From Microbacterium sp. CBA3102 (GTDB lineage: Bacteria > Actinomycetota > Actinomycetes > Actinomycetales > Microbacteriaceae), in contig NZ_CP042412.1 in assembly GCF_007954505.1 (NCBI RefSeq), positions 2,728,001 through 2,792,000 on the forward strand: a DNA stretch of 64,000 nt. The letters run 5' to 3'. Positions 8,248-17,543 of this stretch are shown here, piece after piece (positions within the stretch are counted from its first letter, which is position 1; each line of letters starts with the position of its first letter). A program made the translations under genes and the position numbers. The notes below the pieces were generated by a model, which searched no databases, was not told the origin of the DNA, and saw nothing but the letters and a program-made list of their open reading frames with translations.

Positions 8248-8903
8248 CCGTCATCACCCCGAAACTGACTCTCGAGCGCCGGCTCCTGAGGGAGTGCGAG
8301 CTGATCATCTCGCTCGATGAGGTCGGTCGGGGCGCACTCGCGGGGCCGGTCGCCGTCGGCGCCGCCATGATGGATGCCGCAGGTGCTCGTCGGCGTGTCC
8401 CCGAGGGGCTTCGCGATTCGAAGCTCGTGACCGAGAGAAGGCGTCCGGAGGTTGCGGAGCGAGCGGCCGCGTGGGTGCAGGCATCAGCGGTCGGATGGGC
8501 GACCGCGCAGGAAGTCGATGACATCGGCATCATGTCCGCCCTCGGTCTCGCCGCCTCGCGGGCGGTGCAGTCGATCGCCGATCAGGGGGCGACCGTCGAA
8601 GACGCGCTCATCCTGCTCGACGGCAACCATGACTACGTCTCGAGGATCCATCCCGTACCGCTGCATGTCCGGCCGGTGATCAAGGCCGACCGTGACTGCG
8701 CGTCGGTGTCCGCCGCGTCCGTGATCGCGAAGGTCGCCCGCGACGGGTACATGGCCGAGCTTCATGAGACTCATTCCGCGTACCAGTGGAACCGGAACAA
8801 GGGGTATGCGAGCCCCGAGCACCGCGAGGCCATCCGCAGCCACGGACTGTCCCCGTTCCATCGGGCCTCGTGGGCGATTGCGGACGTACCCACGCTGTTC
8901 TGA
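8244..8903 (+). CDS. rnhB: Ribonuclease HII
   Basis: RNase HII removes ribonucleotides from DNA and RNA primers in RNA-DNA hybrids. The protein has 219 aa. The acidic catalytic residues lie in SLDEVGRGALAGP (Asp-Glu), ILLDGNHDY (Asp) and IKADRDCASVSAASVIAKV (Asp). The C-terminus carries YQWNRNKGYASPEHREAI and HRASW, typical of the family. It starts within the lepB stop codon. Confidence 0.96.
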   Translation: MTVITPKLTLERRLLRECELIISLDEVGRGALAGPVAVGAAMMDAAGARRRVPEGLRDSKLVTERRRPEVAERAAAWVQASAVGWATAQEVDDIGIMSALGLAASRAVQSIADQGATVEDALILLDGNHDYVSRIHPVPLHVRPVIKADRDCASVSAASVIAKVARDGYMAELHETHSAYQWNRNKGYASPEHREAIRSHGLSPFHRASWAIADVPTLF

Positions 8904-8952
8904 GCGGTGCGATGCCGCGCCCAGCGGCCTGCGACTCTAGGATGGACTCATC

Positions 8953-9279
8953 ATGGATGAGGAAGCCTTCGACGACTACGACCGCGAACTCGAGCTGGCC
9001 TTGTTCCGGGAGTACCGGGACGTGGTCTCGCAGTTCCAGTACGTCGTCGAGACCGAGCGCCGCTTCTATCTGGCGAACGAGGTCAACGTCGTGCGTCGCG
9101 ACAGCGAGCACGACTTCTACTTCGAGATTTCAATGACGGACGTGTGGGTGTGGGACATCTATCGTGCCGACCGGTTCGTGAAGGCCGTGCGAGTCCTCAC
9201 CTTCAAGGACGTGAACGTCGAGGAACTGCAGCGTCGGGAGTTCGAGCTCCCGCAGGAGCTGTCGCTCGACGGTGAGTAA
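8953..9279 (+). CDS. DUF2469-family protein
   Basis: This 108-aa acidic protein has the conserved actinobacterial DUF2469 sequence: YDRELELALFREYRDVV, FQYVVETERRFYLANEVN, and FYFEISMTDVWVWDIYR. The family is nearly always found between rnhB and yraN, as here, and has no known function. A TAGGAT box at 8938-8943 lies 9 nt before the ATG, so it may have its own near-leaderless promoter. Confidence 0.9.
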   Translation: MDEEAFDDYDRELELALFREYRDVVSQFQYVVETERRFYLANEVNVVRRDSEHDFYFEISMTDVWVWDIYRADRFVKAVRVLTFKDVNVEELQRREFELPQELSLDGE

Positions 9280-9379
9280 CTCTCTCCACACTCCACCCCA
9301 CGGGTGAGTTCTCCCCAGGATCCGCGCCGACGACGTCGAATCGAGCCGTGCGACGTGAGCGCCGCGTGATGCTGAGTCC

Positions 9380-9742
9380 ATGGCAGCGAAGGATGAACTC
9401 GGCAGAGCCGGAGAAGAGCGCGCCGCGCAGCACCTGACGGGGAACGGCTACACCGTTCTCGCGAGGAACTGGCGGTGTGCGCAGGGAGAGATCGACATCG
9501 TCGCCACGCTCGGAGAGCACGTGGCGATCGTGGAGGTGAAGACGCGGCGAACGGTCGCGTTCGGGCACCCGTTCGAAGCGATCGATGTGCGGAAGCGCCG
9601 TCGACTGTGGCAACTCGCGCACGCCTGGGCCCGCGAGAATCCCGAGGCGGCACGGGGGAGGGCCGTGCGACTCGAAGTCATCGGGATCGTGGGAGCCGAC
9701 CCGGCACGCGGGACGCTCGAGCATCTCGTGGACATCGGATGA
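9380..9742 (+). CDS. YraN/UPF0102-family endonuclease-like protein
   Basis: The protein has 120 aa. It has the restriction-endonuclease-like core of UPF0102: LGRAGEERAAQHL, then CAQGEIDIVATLGEHVAIVEVKTRR, containing the E-D-ExK catalytic pattern. The stop is overlapped by the comM start at 9739. The ATG at 9380 lies 6 nt after GATGCT, a possible -10. In other bacteria YraN members are linked to DNA processing and Holliday junctions, which fits the comM-dprA neighbourhood; activity here is inferred. Confidence 0.88.
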   Translation: MAAKDELGRAGEERAAQHLTGNGYTVLARNWRCAQGEIDIVATLGEHVAIVEVKTRRTVAFGHPFEAIDVRKRRRLWQLAHAWARENPEAARGRAVRLEVIGIVGADPARGTLEHLVDIG

Positions 9743-11268
9743 GCACCGCGCGTACCTGGGCGGTGGCGCTCACCGGTGTCGACGGGCATCTCGTCGAAGT
9801 CGAGGCCGACCTGTCGAATCAGACGCCCGAATTCCGCATCATCGGGTTGCCGGACAAGTCCCTCGGCGAGGCCGTGCAGCGGGTCCACAACGCTTGCAAG
9901 AACGCGGGTCTCGATCTCCCTCGACGCCGGCTCACCGTGAACCTCTCCCCGGCGAGTCTTCCCAAGCACGGCGCAGGTTTCGACCTCGGCATCGCCATGG
10001 CGGCGCTGGCGGCAGGAGGGGCGATCGGGTCGCGGTCGATCGCGGCAACGGTTCACATCGGCGAACTCGGACTCGACGGGCGGATCCGCCCCGTCCCGGG
10101 CGTCCTTCCCGCGGTCTTCGCCGCCGCACGCGCGGGGTTCGACACCGTGATCGTCCCGCGCGGCAACGAGTCGGAGGCGAGGCTCGTGCCGGGGGTCGAG
10201 GTGCGCGCTGCGGGCTCACTCGCAGAGGTCGCGGTCTGGCACGGCGCCGACGTCGAGGTGCCGGACGTCGACGTCGTCGAATCGGCGTCGGTGCCGGTGG
10301 CCGATCACCCGAGACTCGATCTGTGCGACGTCGTCGGTCAGGGTGAGGCGGTGGAGGCGCTCCTGGTGGCGGCGGCCGGCGGACACCACATGCTGCTGAG
10401 TGGTCCTCCGGGAGCAGGCAAGACGATGCTCGCTCGGAGGTTGCCCGGGATCATGCCGCTGCTCGACGAACAGGAAGCACTCGAGGTTGCGTCCATCCGA
10501 TCGCTCAGCGGCGAAGCCGTCGCCGCACTCGATCGCGTGCCGCCGCTGGAGGCGCCGCACCACAGCGCATCGGTCGCTGCTCTGGTCGGCGGCGGGTCGC
10601 GGACGGCACGACCCGGGGCGATCGCGAGAGCGCACGGCGGGGTGCTCTTCCTCGATGAGGCGGCGGAGTTCTCGCGGGTGGCGCTCGACGCCCTGCGCCA
10701 GCCGCTGGAGTCAGGCGCGATCGAGGTCCACCGCGCGGGCTTCACGGCGCGGTTCCCGGCGAAGTTCCAGCTCCTGCTCGCGATGAACCCGTGTCCGTGC
10801 GGCAACTACGGCGTGAGAGGGGCCGAGTGCATCTGTCCGCCGATGTCGATTCGTCGGTACTCCACGCGATTGTCCGGTCCACTACGTGACCGCGTCGACA
10901 TCGATCTCCAGGTCAGTCGTGTCGCGGCATCCCGGGCGATGGGTGAGGCCGGCGGGGAGACGACGACGGCGCAGGCGCGGGTCCGGGTGCAAGCCGCCAG
11001 GGAGCGGGCCGCACATCGGTGGCGGAGCAGTCCGTGGAGACGCAATGCGGATGTACCGGGGACCTGGCTGCGTCAGGGCACTCAGCGCCTTCCGGCGGCC
11101 ACGCGATCTCCGCTCGACCGGGCGCTGGAGCGCGGTCTGCTCACCCTGAGGGGATACGACCGAGTGCTGAGAGTGGCGTGGACGATGGCGGACCTGGCCG
11201 AGATCGAACAACCCGGTGTCGAGGAGATCGGGCGTGCGTTGCACCTGCGGAGAGGATTGCCGAGATGA
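9739..11268 (+). CDS. comM: ComM/YifB-family Mg-chelatase-like AAA+ ATPase
   Basis: The protein has 509 aa. It starts with the ComM-specific domain (TPEFRIIGLPDKSLGEAVQRV; LTVNLSPASLPKHGAGFDL). An AAA+ module follows, with Walker A GPPGAGKTMLARRLPG, Walker B VLFLDEAAEF, and the C-terminal zinc-like motif CPCGNYGVRGAECICPP. ComM is a branch-migration helicase supporting integration of transformed DNA. It overlaps both yraN and dprA, giving a yraN-comM-dprA operon. Confidence 0.95.
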   Translation: MSTARTWAVALTGVDGHLVEVEADLSNQTPEFRIIGLPDKSLGEAVQRVHNACKNAGLDLPRRRLTVNLSPASLPKHGAGFDLGIAMAALAAGGAIGSRSIAATVHIGELGLDGRIRPVPGVLPAVFAAARAGFDTVIVPRGNESEARLVPGVEVRAAGSLAEVAVWHGADVEVPDVDVVESASVPVADHPRLDLCDVVGQGEAVEALLVAAAGGHHMLLSGPPGAGKTMLARRLPGIMPLLDEQEALEVASIRSLSGEAVAALDRVPPLEAPHHSASVAALVGGGSRTARPGAIARAHGGVLFLDEAAEFSRVALDALRQPLESGAIEVHRAGFTARFPAKFQLLLAMNPCPCGNYGVRGAECICPPMSIRRYSTRLSGPLRDRVDIDLQVSRVAASRAMGEAGGETTTAQARVRVQAARERAAHRWRSSPWRRNADVPGTWLRQGTQRLPAATRSPLDRALERGLLTLRGYDRVLRVAWTMADLAEIEQPGVEEIGRALHLRRGLPR

Positions 11269-12458
11269 TGCGGCTACTGCTGGGGGACACCGAACTGATG
11301 GCTGCCGCCCGCCGCATCCACGGGGGTGAAGCGGTGGCGGATTGCGTGGCGCGAGCGGCCTGGACGGTGATCGCCGAACCGGGAGATGCGGTCGCCGGCG
11401 CACTGATCGGCGCCCTCGGAGCGGTGGAAGCCCTCTCCGTGGCAGCGGGAGGTCGAAGCAGGTCGCCGTTCACCGATGACACCGGCGAGGTAGGCTTCCG
11501 CGCCCTTCGGGAAGCCCAAGCGCGATGGCGTCCTCGGCTGCAGCAGGAGGCCGTGCGATCGGCCTTTCTCGGAGCACTCGAGATCGGCGCGCGGTTGGTG
11601 ATCCCCGGTGATCCGCAGTGGCCGGATGCCCTCGACGATCTCGGACCCCACGCGCCGAGCGCGCTCTGGGTGCGCGGGCGCGTGGAACTGCTCACAGCGT
11701 CCCCGCGTGTGTCCATGGTCGGCGCCCGCGCCTCGAGCGGTTACGGGGAGCAGGTGGCCGCTGAGCTGGCCGGTGATCTCGCCTCGACAGGGGCCGTGGT
11801 GGTGTCCGGCGGTGCCTACGGCATCGATGGGGCGGTGCATCGGGCGGCGCTCGGCGTCGGTGGGGCGACCATCGCGTTCCTCGCCGGGGGAGTGGACCGC
11901 GCGTATCCGGTCGGTCATCAGCGATTGCTGCAGCAGATCTCTGAGCACGGGGCCGTGGTGAGCGAGCCGCCATGCGGCACCGCCCCGACGAAGTGGCGCT
12001 TCCTCGCACGGAACCGCCTCATCGCCGCACTCGGACAGGCGACGGTCGTCGTCGAGGCCGGGTGGCGCAGCGGCTCTCTGAACACCGCGGGTCACGCCGC
12101 GACACTCGGTCGTCCGCTCGGTGCCGTACCGGGGCCGGTGACCTCGGCGTCGTCCGCGGGGTGCCATCGTCTGTTGCGCGAGTACGACGCGCAGTGCGTC
12201 ACTTCGGCAGCGGAGGTGCGGGAGCTGTGGGGGCAACTCGATGGCGTGCCGACAGCCGGTGCACTCGAGGATCCGAACAGGACGCGCGTGCTCGATGCGC
12301 TGACCACGCGGTCGGTGCTCTCCGTCGATGAGATCGCCCGGCGCTCCGGCCTGTCTGCCGAGCGGGTGAGGTCTCTTCTCGGGCTGTTGCACCTGGAGGG
12401 CGATGTCGATGCCGACGGAACGGGCTGGCGTCGGGCACCACGCCCGCGAGGCGGGTGA
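11265..12458 (+). CDS. dprA: DNA-processing protein DprA (Smf)
   Basis: DprA loads RecA onto incoming single-stranded DNA. The protein has 397 aa. The Rossmann-like core shows VSMVGARASSGYG, VVSGGAYGIDGAVHRAAL, GVDRAYPVGH and FLARNRLIAAL, and the C-terminal winged-helix domain is LTTRSVLSVDEIARRSGLSAE. It starts with ATGATG, with the first ATG overlapping the comM stop, and AGAGGA upstream. comM with dprA suggests retained competence functions, but no com pilus genes are in view. Confidence 0.95.
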   Translation: MMRLLLGDTELMAAARRIHGGEAVADCVARAAWTVIAEPGDAVAGALIGALGAVEALSVAAGGRSRSPFTDDTGEVGFRALREAQARWRPRLQQEAVRSAFLGALEIGARLVIPGDPQWPDALDDLGPHAPSALWVRGRVELLTASPRVSMVGARASSGYGEQVAAELAGDLASTGAVVVSGGAYGIDGAVHRAALGVGGATIAFLAGGVDRAYPVGHQRLLQQISEHGAVVSEPPCGTAPTKWRFLARNRLIAALGQATVVVEAGWRSGSLNTAGHAATLGRPLGAVPGPVTSASSAGCHRLLREYDAQCVTSAAEVRELWGQLDGVPTAGALEDPNRTRVLDALTTRSVLSVDEIARRSGLSAERVRSLLGLLHLEGDVDADGTGWRRAPRPRGG

Positions 12459-12523
12459 CGGTCAGGCCGACACCGCGGCGAGGCTCCGGATCACGGTCCC
12501 CCGACCGGGGCAGAGTGGGAGGT

Positions 12524-13426
12524 ATGGAACTCACGGCCGCCGCCGAGGCGTTCGTCGATCACCTGGAACGGGTGCGTCGGCTGTCGCCGGCGACCGTGAA
12601 GGCCTACCGCTCCGACCTTCGGGACCTCGCCGCGTCCACGGGCAGTGTCCAGCTCGAAGACGTCGACCTCGACGCGCTCCGGGACTGGCTCTGGTACGCG
12701 ACGCAGCGCGGCGATGCGCGCTCGACCCTCGCGCGGCGTTCTGCGGCAGCACGGTCGTTCTTCCGGTGGGCGCACGAACAGGAGCTCGTCTCTCAGGATC
12801 CGAGCCTTCGTCTGGTCACCCCGAAGAGGGGGCGCACTCTCCCGACCGTTGCGTCGCGGGAGGCGATGACCGCGTTGCTCGATGAGTATCGTGACGATGC
12901 CGCCGCAGGGGACCCGGTCGACTTGCGAGATCACGCGATCCTCGAGCTCCTCTACGGGTCGGGTATGCGGGTCTCCGAGCTGTGCGGGCTCGACATCGAC
13001 GACCTCGATCTCGACCGAGCGACGGCGCGGGTGCTCGGCAAAGGGGCGAAGGAACGAGTCGTCCCCTTCGGCGCTCCCGCGCGGGACGCGTTGGACGCCT
13101 ACCTCCGACGCGGGCGACCCGTCCTGGTCGCCAGAGCACGCACCTTCAGTCCCGCGGTGATGCTGGGGAGTCGGGGCGCTCGGGTCGGACCGCGGACGGT
13201 GTACGAGCTCGTCGCACGCGTGCTGGCGCCGATCGTCGGTGCCGAGACCATAGGACCCCACGCGCTCCGTCACACGGCCGCGACGCACCTCCTCGATGGC
13301 GGTGCGGATCTGCGCGCCGTGCAAGAGATCCTCGGTCACGCGAGCCTCGGCACCACGCAGATCTACACGCACGTCTCTGCGGAGCGTCTGACGGCCACCT
13401 ATCGGCTCGCCCACCCGCGTGCGTGA
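12524..13426 (+). CDS. xerC: Tyrosine recombinase XerC-like
   Basis: The protein has 300 aa, standard for XerC/D chromosome-dimer resolvases. The N-terminal SAM-like domain (FVDHLERVRRLSPATVKAYRSDL) is followed by the catalytic domain with Arg in GSGMRVSELCG, Lys in GKGAKERVVPFG, HxxR in HALRHTAATHLL, His in LGHASLGTTQIYTHV, and the nucleophile Tyr in the same segment. It lies 65 nt after dprA in the usual actinobacterial order. The ATG at 12524 follows GGGAGGT. Confidence 0.92.
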   Translation: MELTAAAEAFVDHLERVRRLSPATVKAYRSDLRDLAASTGSVQLEDVDLDALRDWLWYATQRGDARSTLARRSAAARSFFRWAHEQELVSQDPSLRLVTPKRGRTLPTVASREAMTALLDEYRDDAAAGDPVDLRDHAILELLYGSGMRVSELCGLDIDDLDLDRATARVLGKGAKERVVPFGAPARDALDAYLRRGRPVLVARARTFSPAVMLGSRGARVGPRTVYELVARVLAPIVGAETIGPHALRHTAATHLLDGGADLRAVQEILGHASLGTTQIYTHVSAERLTATYRLAHPRA

Positions 13427-13458
13427 TCGTCGCTCACGGAGGTGATCGTCTCCGCGCG

Positions 13459-13980
13459 TCAGAGCGGCGCGCAGCAGGGGAGCAGGATCGACCGCGGGAT
13501 ATCACCGAAGAGCAGGAGCGGGTTGATGTAGGCGCCATCCCGTCTCACACCGATGTGGAGGGCCCCCGACGGCGTGTGCCCGCCGACATCGACCGCGCCG
13601 ATCTCCTGGCCGGCCGACACCGCATCCCCAGGATCGAGCGTCGAGCGCAGGGGTTCGAACGTCGTCACGAGACCGTCGGCATGCGTGATCGTCAACAGCG
13701 GGCGATCGACGACGGTTCCGCGGAACGCGATGACCCCGTCTGCCGGAGCGACCGCGATCGCCCCGACGGACGAGACCAGGTCGACGCCTCGATGCCCTGC
13801 GCCGTATTCGTGCGCAGGAGCGCGAAAGGGCTCGACCACGGCCCGCGTGCCCAGGAGGGGCCATCGCCATCGAGGGAGGTCCGCGGCTTCCGCAGTGCCG
13901 AACGAGCCCAGCGTTGCGAGCAGGACGAGAAGGAGGAGTCCGATCACGGAGCCGGACCTGGTGCGAGAGTGAAGGCTCAT
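13459..13980 (-). CDS. Secreted M23-family (LytM-type) peptidase
   Basis: The protein has 173 aa. A signal peptide at about residues 1-33 (hydrophobic SVIGLLLLVLLATLGSFG, cut near AEA) precedes an M23 fold: GHRGVDLVSSVGAIAVAPADG holds the HxxxD zinc ligands and SGALHIGV the second His motif. These enzymes cleave peptidoglycan peptide bridges. The domain is short and lacks other modules. The ATG at 13980 follows CAGGAT by 6 nt. It converges on xerC and diverges from rpsB. Confidence 0.85.
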   Translation of the reverse strand: MSLHSRTRSGSVIGLLLLVLLATLGSFGTAEAADLPRWRWPLLGTRAVVEPFRAPAHEYGAGHRGVDLVSSVGAIAVAPADGVIAFRGTVVDRPLLTITHADGLVTTFEPLRSTLDPGDAVSAGQEIGAVDVGGHTPSGALHIGVRRDGAYINPLLLFGDIPRSILLPCCAPL

Positions 13981-13986
13981 GCGGGG

Positions 13987-13992
13987 ATCCTG
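13987..13992 (-). promoter_or_regulatory. -10 box (CAGGAT) of a leaderless promoter for the M23 peptidase
   Basis: CAGGAT on the minus strand ends 6 nt before the ATG at 13980. Confidence 0.45.
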
Positions 13993-14099
13993 TCGCGTGA
14001 TTCCGGTCCGTGATCGGCGTTCCTGCGGTGAGGATGGCGACGGTGATCAACTCAGCGGGGACCGCCTCGGTGCAGAGGCAGTGAGGCCGCGGCATCCTG

Positions 14100-14130
14100 T
14101 ATGCTGGAGGAGCACCTCGATATCGGGGTG
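14100..14130 (+). promoter_or_regulatory. Candidate rpsB promoter -10 and 5' leader hairpin
   Basis: The 304-nt gap 13981-14284 holds no gene. TATGCT at 14100-14105 could be the rpsB -10. It is followed by the near-palindrome CACCTCGATATCGGGGTG (14113-14130), which would form a hairpin at the very start of a roughly 175-nt leader. Leaders of rpsB are often regulated by S2, but no known S2 motif was recognised here. Confidence 0.4.
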
Positions 14131-14284
14131 ACTACGCGTGCCCAGAGCGATCTCATCGCGGCATCGACACCCACAGGTCCTTCTTCCGAGGGGGAGGGTG
14201 CGTGCCGGGCACCAGGAAGTCCGGTCATCCGATCGGCTTGACAACCTCAACGGTACAGAAATGTGCCAGAACCAGGAGACGACC

Positions 14285-15235
14285 ATGGCTGTGGTCACCA
14301 TCCGCCAGCTGCTCGACAGCGGCGTGCACTTCGGACACCAGACCCGTCGGTGGAACCCGAAGGTCAAGCGCTTCATCCTCACGGAGCGCAGCGGCATCCA
14401 CATCATCGATCTTCAGCAGTCGCTCGGCTACATCGACAAGGCCTACGACTTCGTCAAGGAGACGGTCGCCCACGGTGGCACCATCCTCTTCGTCGGCACG
14501 AAGAAGCAGGCGCAGGAGATCCTCGCCGAGCAGGCGACCCGCGTGGGCCAGCCCTTCGTCAACCAGCGCTGGCTCGGTGGACTCCTCACGAACTTCTCCA
14601 CGATCTCGAAGCGTCTCGCACGCATGAAGGAGCTCGAGGAGCTCGACTACGAGACGCCGGCGAACAGCGGCTTCACCAAGAAGGAGCTCCTGCTCAAGAA
14701 GCGCGAGCTCGACAAGCTGCACAAGTCGCTCGGTGGTATCCGCAACCTCACCAAGACGCCTTCGGCTCTGTGGGTCATCGACGCCAAGCGCGAGCACCTC
14801 GCGATCGACGAGGCCAAGAAGCTCGGCATCCCGGTGATCGGCATCCTCGACACCAACGCGGACCCGGACGACTTCCAGTACCCGATCCCCGGCAACGACG
14901 ACGCGATCCGTTCCGTCTCGCTGCTGACCCGCATCATCGCCGACGCCGCGGCCGAGGGCCTGCAGCAGAAGCACAACCCGGAGACGGGTGACGCTGAGCC
15001 GCTCGCCGACTGGGAGAAGGAGCTCCTCGAAGCTCCCGCCCAGGAGGTTCAGGAGTCCGCTGACGCCGCTGAGGTCGTGACCGCTGCCGACGAGGCCGCT
15101 GTCGTCGAGACCCCCGCTGCCGACGAGACCGCAGCCGACGAGGCCGGTGCCGAGGCTCACGACGAGGCGATCGCCGCTGCTTCCGGTGAGGAGACCGCTG
15201 AGGTCGCCGCCGCCGAGGCCGCAGACGCCAAGTAA
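14285..15235 (+). CDS. rpsB: 30S ribosomal protein S2
   Basis: The protein has 316 aa. The S2 body ([31 protein letters not shown] [45 protein letters not shown]) is followed by an extra Ala/Glu-rich acidic tail of about 70 residues, common in actinobacterial S2. The frame is open upstream but the ATG at 14285, after CCAGGAGACGACC, is clearly the start. It is co-transcribed with tsf. Confidence 0.97.
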   Translation: MAVVTIRQLLDSGVHFGHQTRRWNPKVKRFILTERSGIHIIDLQQSLGYIDKAYDFVKETVAHGGTILFVGTKKQAQEILAEQATRVGQPFVNQRWLGGLLTNFSTISKRLARMKELEELDYETPANSGFTKKELLLKKRELDKLHKSLGGIRNLTKTPSALWVIDAKREHLAIDEAKKLGIPVIGILDTNADPDDFQYPIPGNDDAIRSVSLLTRIIADAAAEGLQQKHNPETGDAEPLADWEKELLEAPAQEVQESADAAEVVTAADEAAVVETPAADETAADEAGAEAHDEAIAAASGEETAEVAAAEAADAK

Positions 15236-15278
15236 TCCCTCGTACACACCTACCTAACGAAGCAAGGAGCCACCACAC

Positions 15279-16106
15279 ATGGCCAACTTCACCATCGCTG
15301 ACCTCAAGGCGCTGCGCGAGCAGCTCGGCACGGGCATGGTCGACACCAAGAAGGCGCTCGAGGAGGCCGACGGAGACGTCGCGAAGGCCACCGAGATCCT
15401 GCGCCTCAAGGGTGCGAAGGGCAACGCGAAGCGTGCTGACCGTTCCACGAGCGAGGGACTGATCGTCGCTCGTGAGCAGGACGGTGCCGTCACCCTGCTC
15501 GAGCTCGCCTGCGAGACTGACTTCGTCGCCAAGAACGAGCGTTTCATCACGCTGGCCGACAAGGTCGCCGATGCGGCCGCTGCGGTCAAGGCGGACTCGA
15601 TCGAGGCAGCTCTCGCCGCCCCCGCGGGCGACAAGAGCGTCGAGCAGCTGATCTCCGAGGAAGCCGCGATCATCGGCGAGAAGGTCGAACTGCGTCGCGT
15701 GCGCACGATCTCGGGCGACAAGGTCGAGGTCTACCTGCACCGCACCAGCAAGGACCTGCCGCCGCAGATCGGTGTCGTCGTCGCGTATTCGGGCGACAAC
15801 GCCGAGACCGCGCGCAGCATCGCGCAGCACATCTCGTTCGCCAACCCGTCGTACCTGTCCCGCGAGGACGTGCCGGCGGACGCCGTCGACAAGGAGCGTG
15901 AGATCGTCACCGAGATCTCCCGCAACGAGGGCAAGCCGGAAGCGGCTCTGCCGAAGATCGTCGAGGGTCGCGTGTCCGCCTTCATCAAGCAGGTCGCCCT
16001 GCTCGAGCAGGACTACGCGAAGGACAACAAGCTCTCTGTCGCCCAGGTGGCGAAGGACGCCGGTATCACCGTGACAGACTTCGCGCGCTTCAAGGTCGGC
16101 GCGTAG
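15279..16106 (+). CDS. tsf: Elongation factor Ts
   Basis: EF-Ts exchanges GDP for GTP on EF-Tu. The protein has 275 aa. The N-terminal UBA-like domain is FTIADLKALREQLGTGMVDTKKALEEADGD. The TDFV motif appears as ELACETDFVAKNERF, and the core shows GVVVAYSG and AQHISFANPSYLSREDVP. It lies 43 nt after rpsB with an AAGGAG ribosome-binding site and is followed by a strong terminator. Confidence 0.97.
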   Translation: MANFTIADLKALREQLGTGMVDTKKALEEADGDVAKATEILRLKGAKGNAKRADRSTSEGLIVAREQDGAVTLLELACETDFVAKNERFITLADKVADAAAAVKADSIEAALAAPAGDKSVEQLISEEAAIIGEKVELRRVRTISGDKVEVYLHRTSKDLPPQIGVVVAYSGDNAETARSIAQHISFANPSYLSREDVPADAVDKEREIVTEISRNEGKPEAALPKIVEGRVSAFIKQVALLEQDYAKDNKLSVAQVAKDAGITVTDFARFKVGA

Positions 16107-16114
16107 CGACGTCG

Positions 16115-16150
16115 AAGGGGTTCGGATCATCATGATCCGAACCCCTTCTT
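16115..16150 (+). terminator. Rho-independent terminator after tsf
   Basis: A stem of about 14-16 bp, AAGGGGTTCGGATCAT paired with ATGATCCGAACCCCTT, has almost no loop and is followed by CTTCAT. It lies 9 nt after the tsf stop. Confidence 0.88.
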
Positions 16151-16198
16151 CATGCCCACGAGGCACTATCTTGAATCGGGACGAGAGGACACCCACCC

Positions 16199-16915
16199 AT
16201 GACTGAACGTACCGGACGCCGTCGCGTCCTTCTCAAACTCTCCGGCGAGGCCTTCGGAGCGGGACAGCTGGGTGTCAGCCCCGACGTGGTGTCCCAGATC
16301 GCCCGGGACATCGCCGCGGCCGTCGACCGGGTGGAGGTCGCGATCGTCGTCGGCGGCGGCAACTTCTTCCGCGGCGCCGAGCTCAGCCAGCGCGGCATGG
16401 ACCGCGGACGTGCCGACTACATGGGAATGCTGGGCACCGTGATGAACGCCCTCGCCCTCCAGGACTTCCTCGAGCAGGCCGGAGCCGCTACCCGCGTGCA
16501 GTCGGCGATCTCGATGACCCAGGTCGCCGAGCCCTACATCCCTCGTCGCGCGGAGCGCCACCTCGAGAAGGGGCGGGTCGTCATCTTCGGTGCTGGCGCT
16601 GGTCTCCCGTACTTCTCCACCGATACCGTGGCGGCCCAGCGCGCACTCGAGATCGGAGCCGATGAGGTGCTCGTCGCCAAGAACGGGGTGGACGCGATCT
16701 ACACCGCCGATCCCCACAAGCACGCGGACGCCGAGCGCATCGAACAGGTCACCTACCGTGACGCACTCCAGCGCGGGCTCAAGGTCGTCGACTCGACCGC
16801 ATTCAGCCTGTGCATGGACAACAGCATGGACATGCGTGTGTTCGGGATGGAGCCTGCGGGCAACGTGACGCGCGCCCTGCTGGGCGAGGCCATCGGCACC
16901 CTCGTCACCGCGTGA
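16199..16915 (+). CDS. pyrH: UMP kinase
   Basis: The enzyme phosphorylates UMP to UDP. The protein has 238 aa of the amino-acid-kinase fold: [41 protein letters not shown], and [21 protein letters not shown]. The C-terminal [18 protein letters not shown] is typical. The ATG at 16199 follows GAGAGGAC. It heads a pyrH-frr-cdsA-DivIVA-like run. Confidence 0.97.
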   Translation: MTERTGRRRVLLKLSGEAFGAGQLGVSPDVVSQIARDIAAAVDRVEVAIVVGGGNFFRGAELSQRGMDRGRADYMGMLGTVMNALALQDFLEQAGAATRVQSAISMTQVAEPYIPRRAERHLEKGRVVIFGAGAGLPYFSTDTVAAQRALEIGADEVLVAKNGVDAIYTADPHKHADAERIEQVTYRDALQRGLKVVDSTAFSLCMDNSMDMRVFGMEPAGNVTRALLGEAIGTLVTA

Positions 16916-16983
16916 GCGTGTGACACGGCGGAGCCGCCTCCGCCCGATAGAATTTCCAGAACACCCCGACGATAGGAGTCACC

Positions 16984-17538
16984 GTGATCGCGGACGTCCT
17001 CGCTGAAACCACCACTCGTATGAACCGGGCGGTCGAAGCTGCCAAGGAGGACTTCTCCACGGTGCGCACCGGTCGTGCGAACCCGCAGATGTTCCAGAAG
17101 GTCCTCGTGGACTACTACGGCACGCCGACCCCCATCGCGCAGCTCGCATCGCTGGCGAACCAGGAGGCGCGCACCCTCATCATCACGCCGTACGACAAGT
17201 CGGCGCTCAAGGCCATCGAGCAGGCCATCCGGGACATGCCCAACCTCGGCGTCAATCCCACCAACGACGGCAACCTCGTCCGCGTCACGATGCCCGAGCT
17301 CACGGCTGAGCGCCGCAAGGAGTACGTCAAGCTGGTCAAGACCAAGGCTGAAGACGCCAAGGTGCATGTCCGCGGTATCCGTCGTAAGGCGAAGGACGAG
17401 CTGGACGCGCTCAAGAGCGAACTCGGAGAGGACGAGATCGCCCGCGGGGAGAAGGAGCTCGACGGTCTGACGCGTCAGCACGTCGAACTCATCGACGACG
17501 CGCTGAAGCGCAAAGAGGCCGAACTCCTCGAGGTGTAG
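16984..17538 (+). CDS. frr: Ribosome recycling factor
   Basis: RRF splits post-termination ribosomes with EF-G. The 184-aa protein has full length and signature motifs: [58 protein letters not shown] and [12 protein letters not shown]. The GTG at 16984 follows ATAGGAGTCACC. It sits 68 nt after pyrH in the usual order. Confidence 0.97.
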   Translation: MIADVLAETTTRMNRAVEAAKEDFSTVRTGRANPQMFQKVLVDYYGTPTPIAQLASLANQEARTLIITPYDKSALKAIEQAIRDMPNLGVNPTNDGNLVRVTMPELTAERRKEYVKLVKTKAEDAKVHVRGIRRKAKDELDALKSELGEDEIARGEKELDGLTRQHVELIDDALKRKEAELLEV

Positions 17539-17543
17539 TCGGG

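Noticed and set aside
14138..14284. N-terminal extension of rpsB
   Set aside because: The frame is open upstream, but it is Arg/Pro-rich, has no S2 similarity, and the ATG at 14285 has a proper ribosome-binding site.
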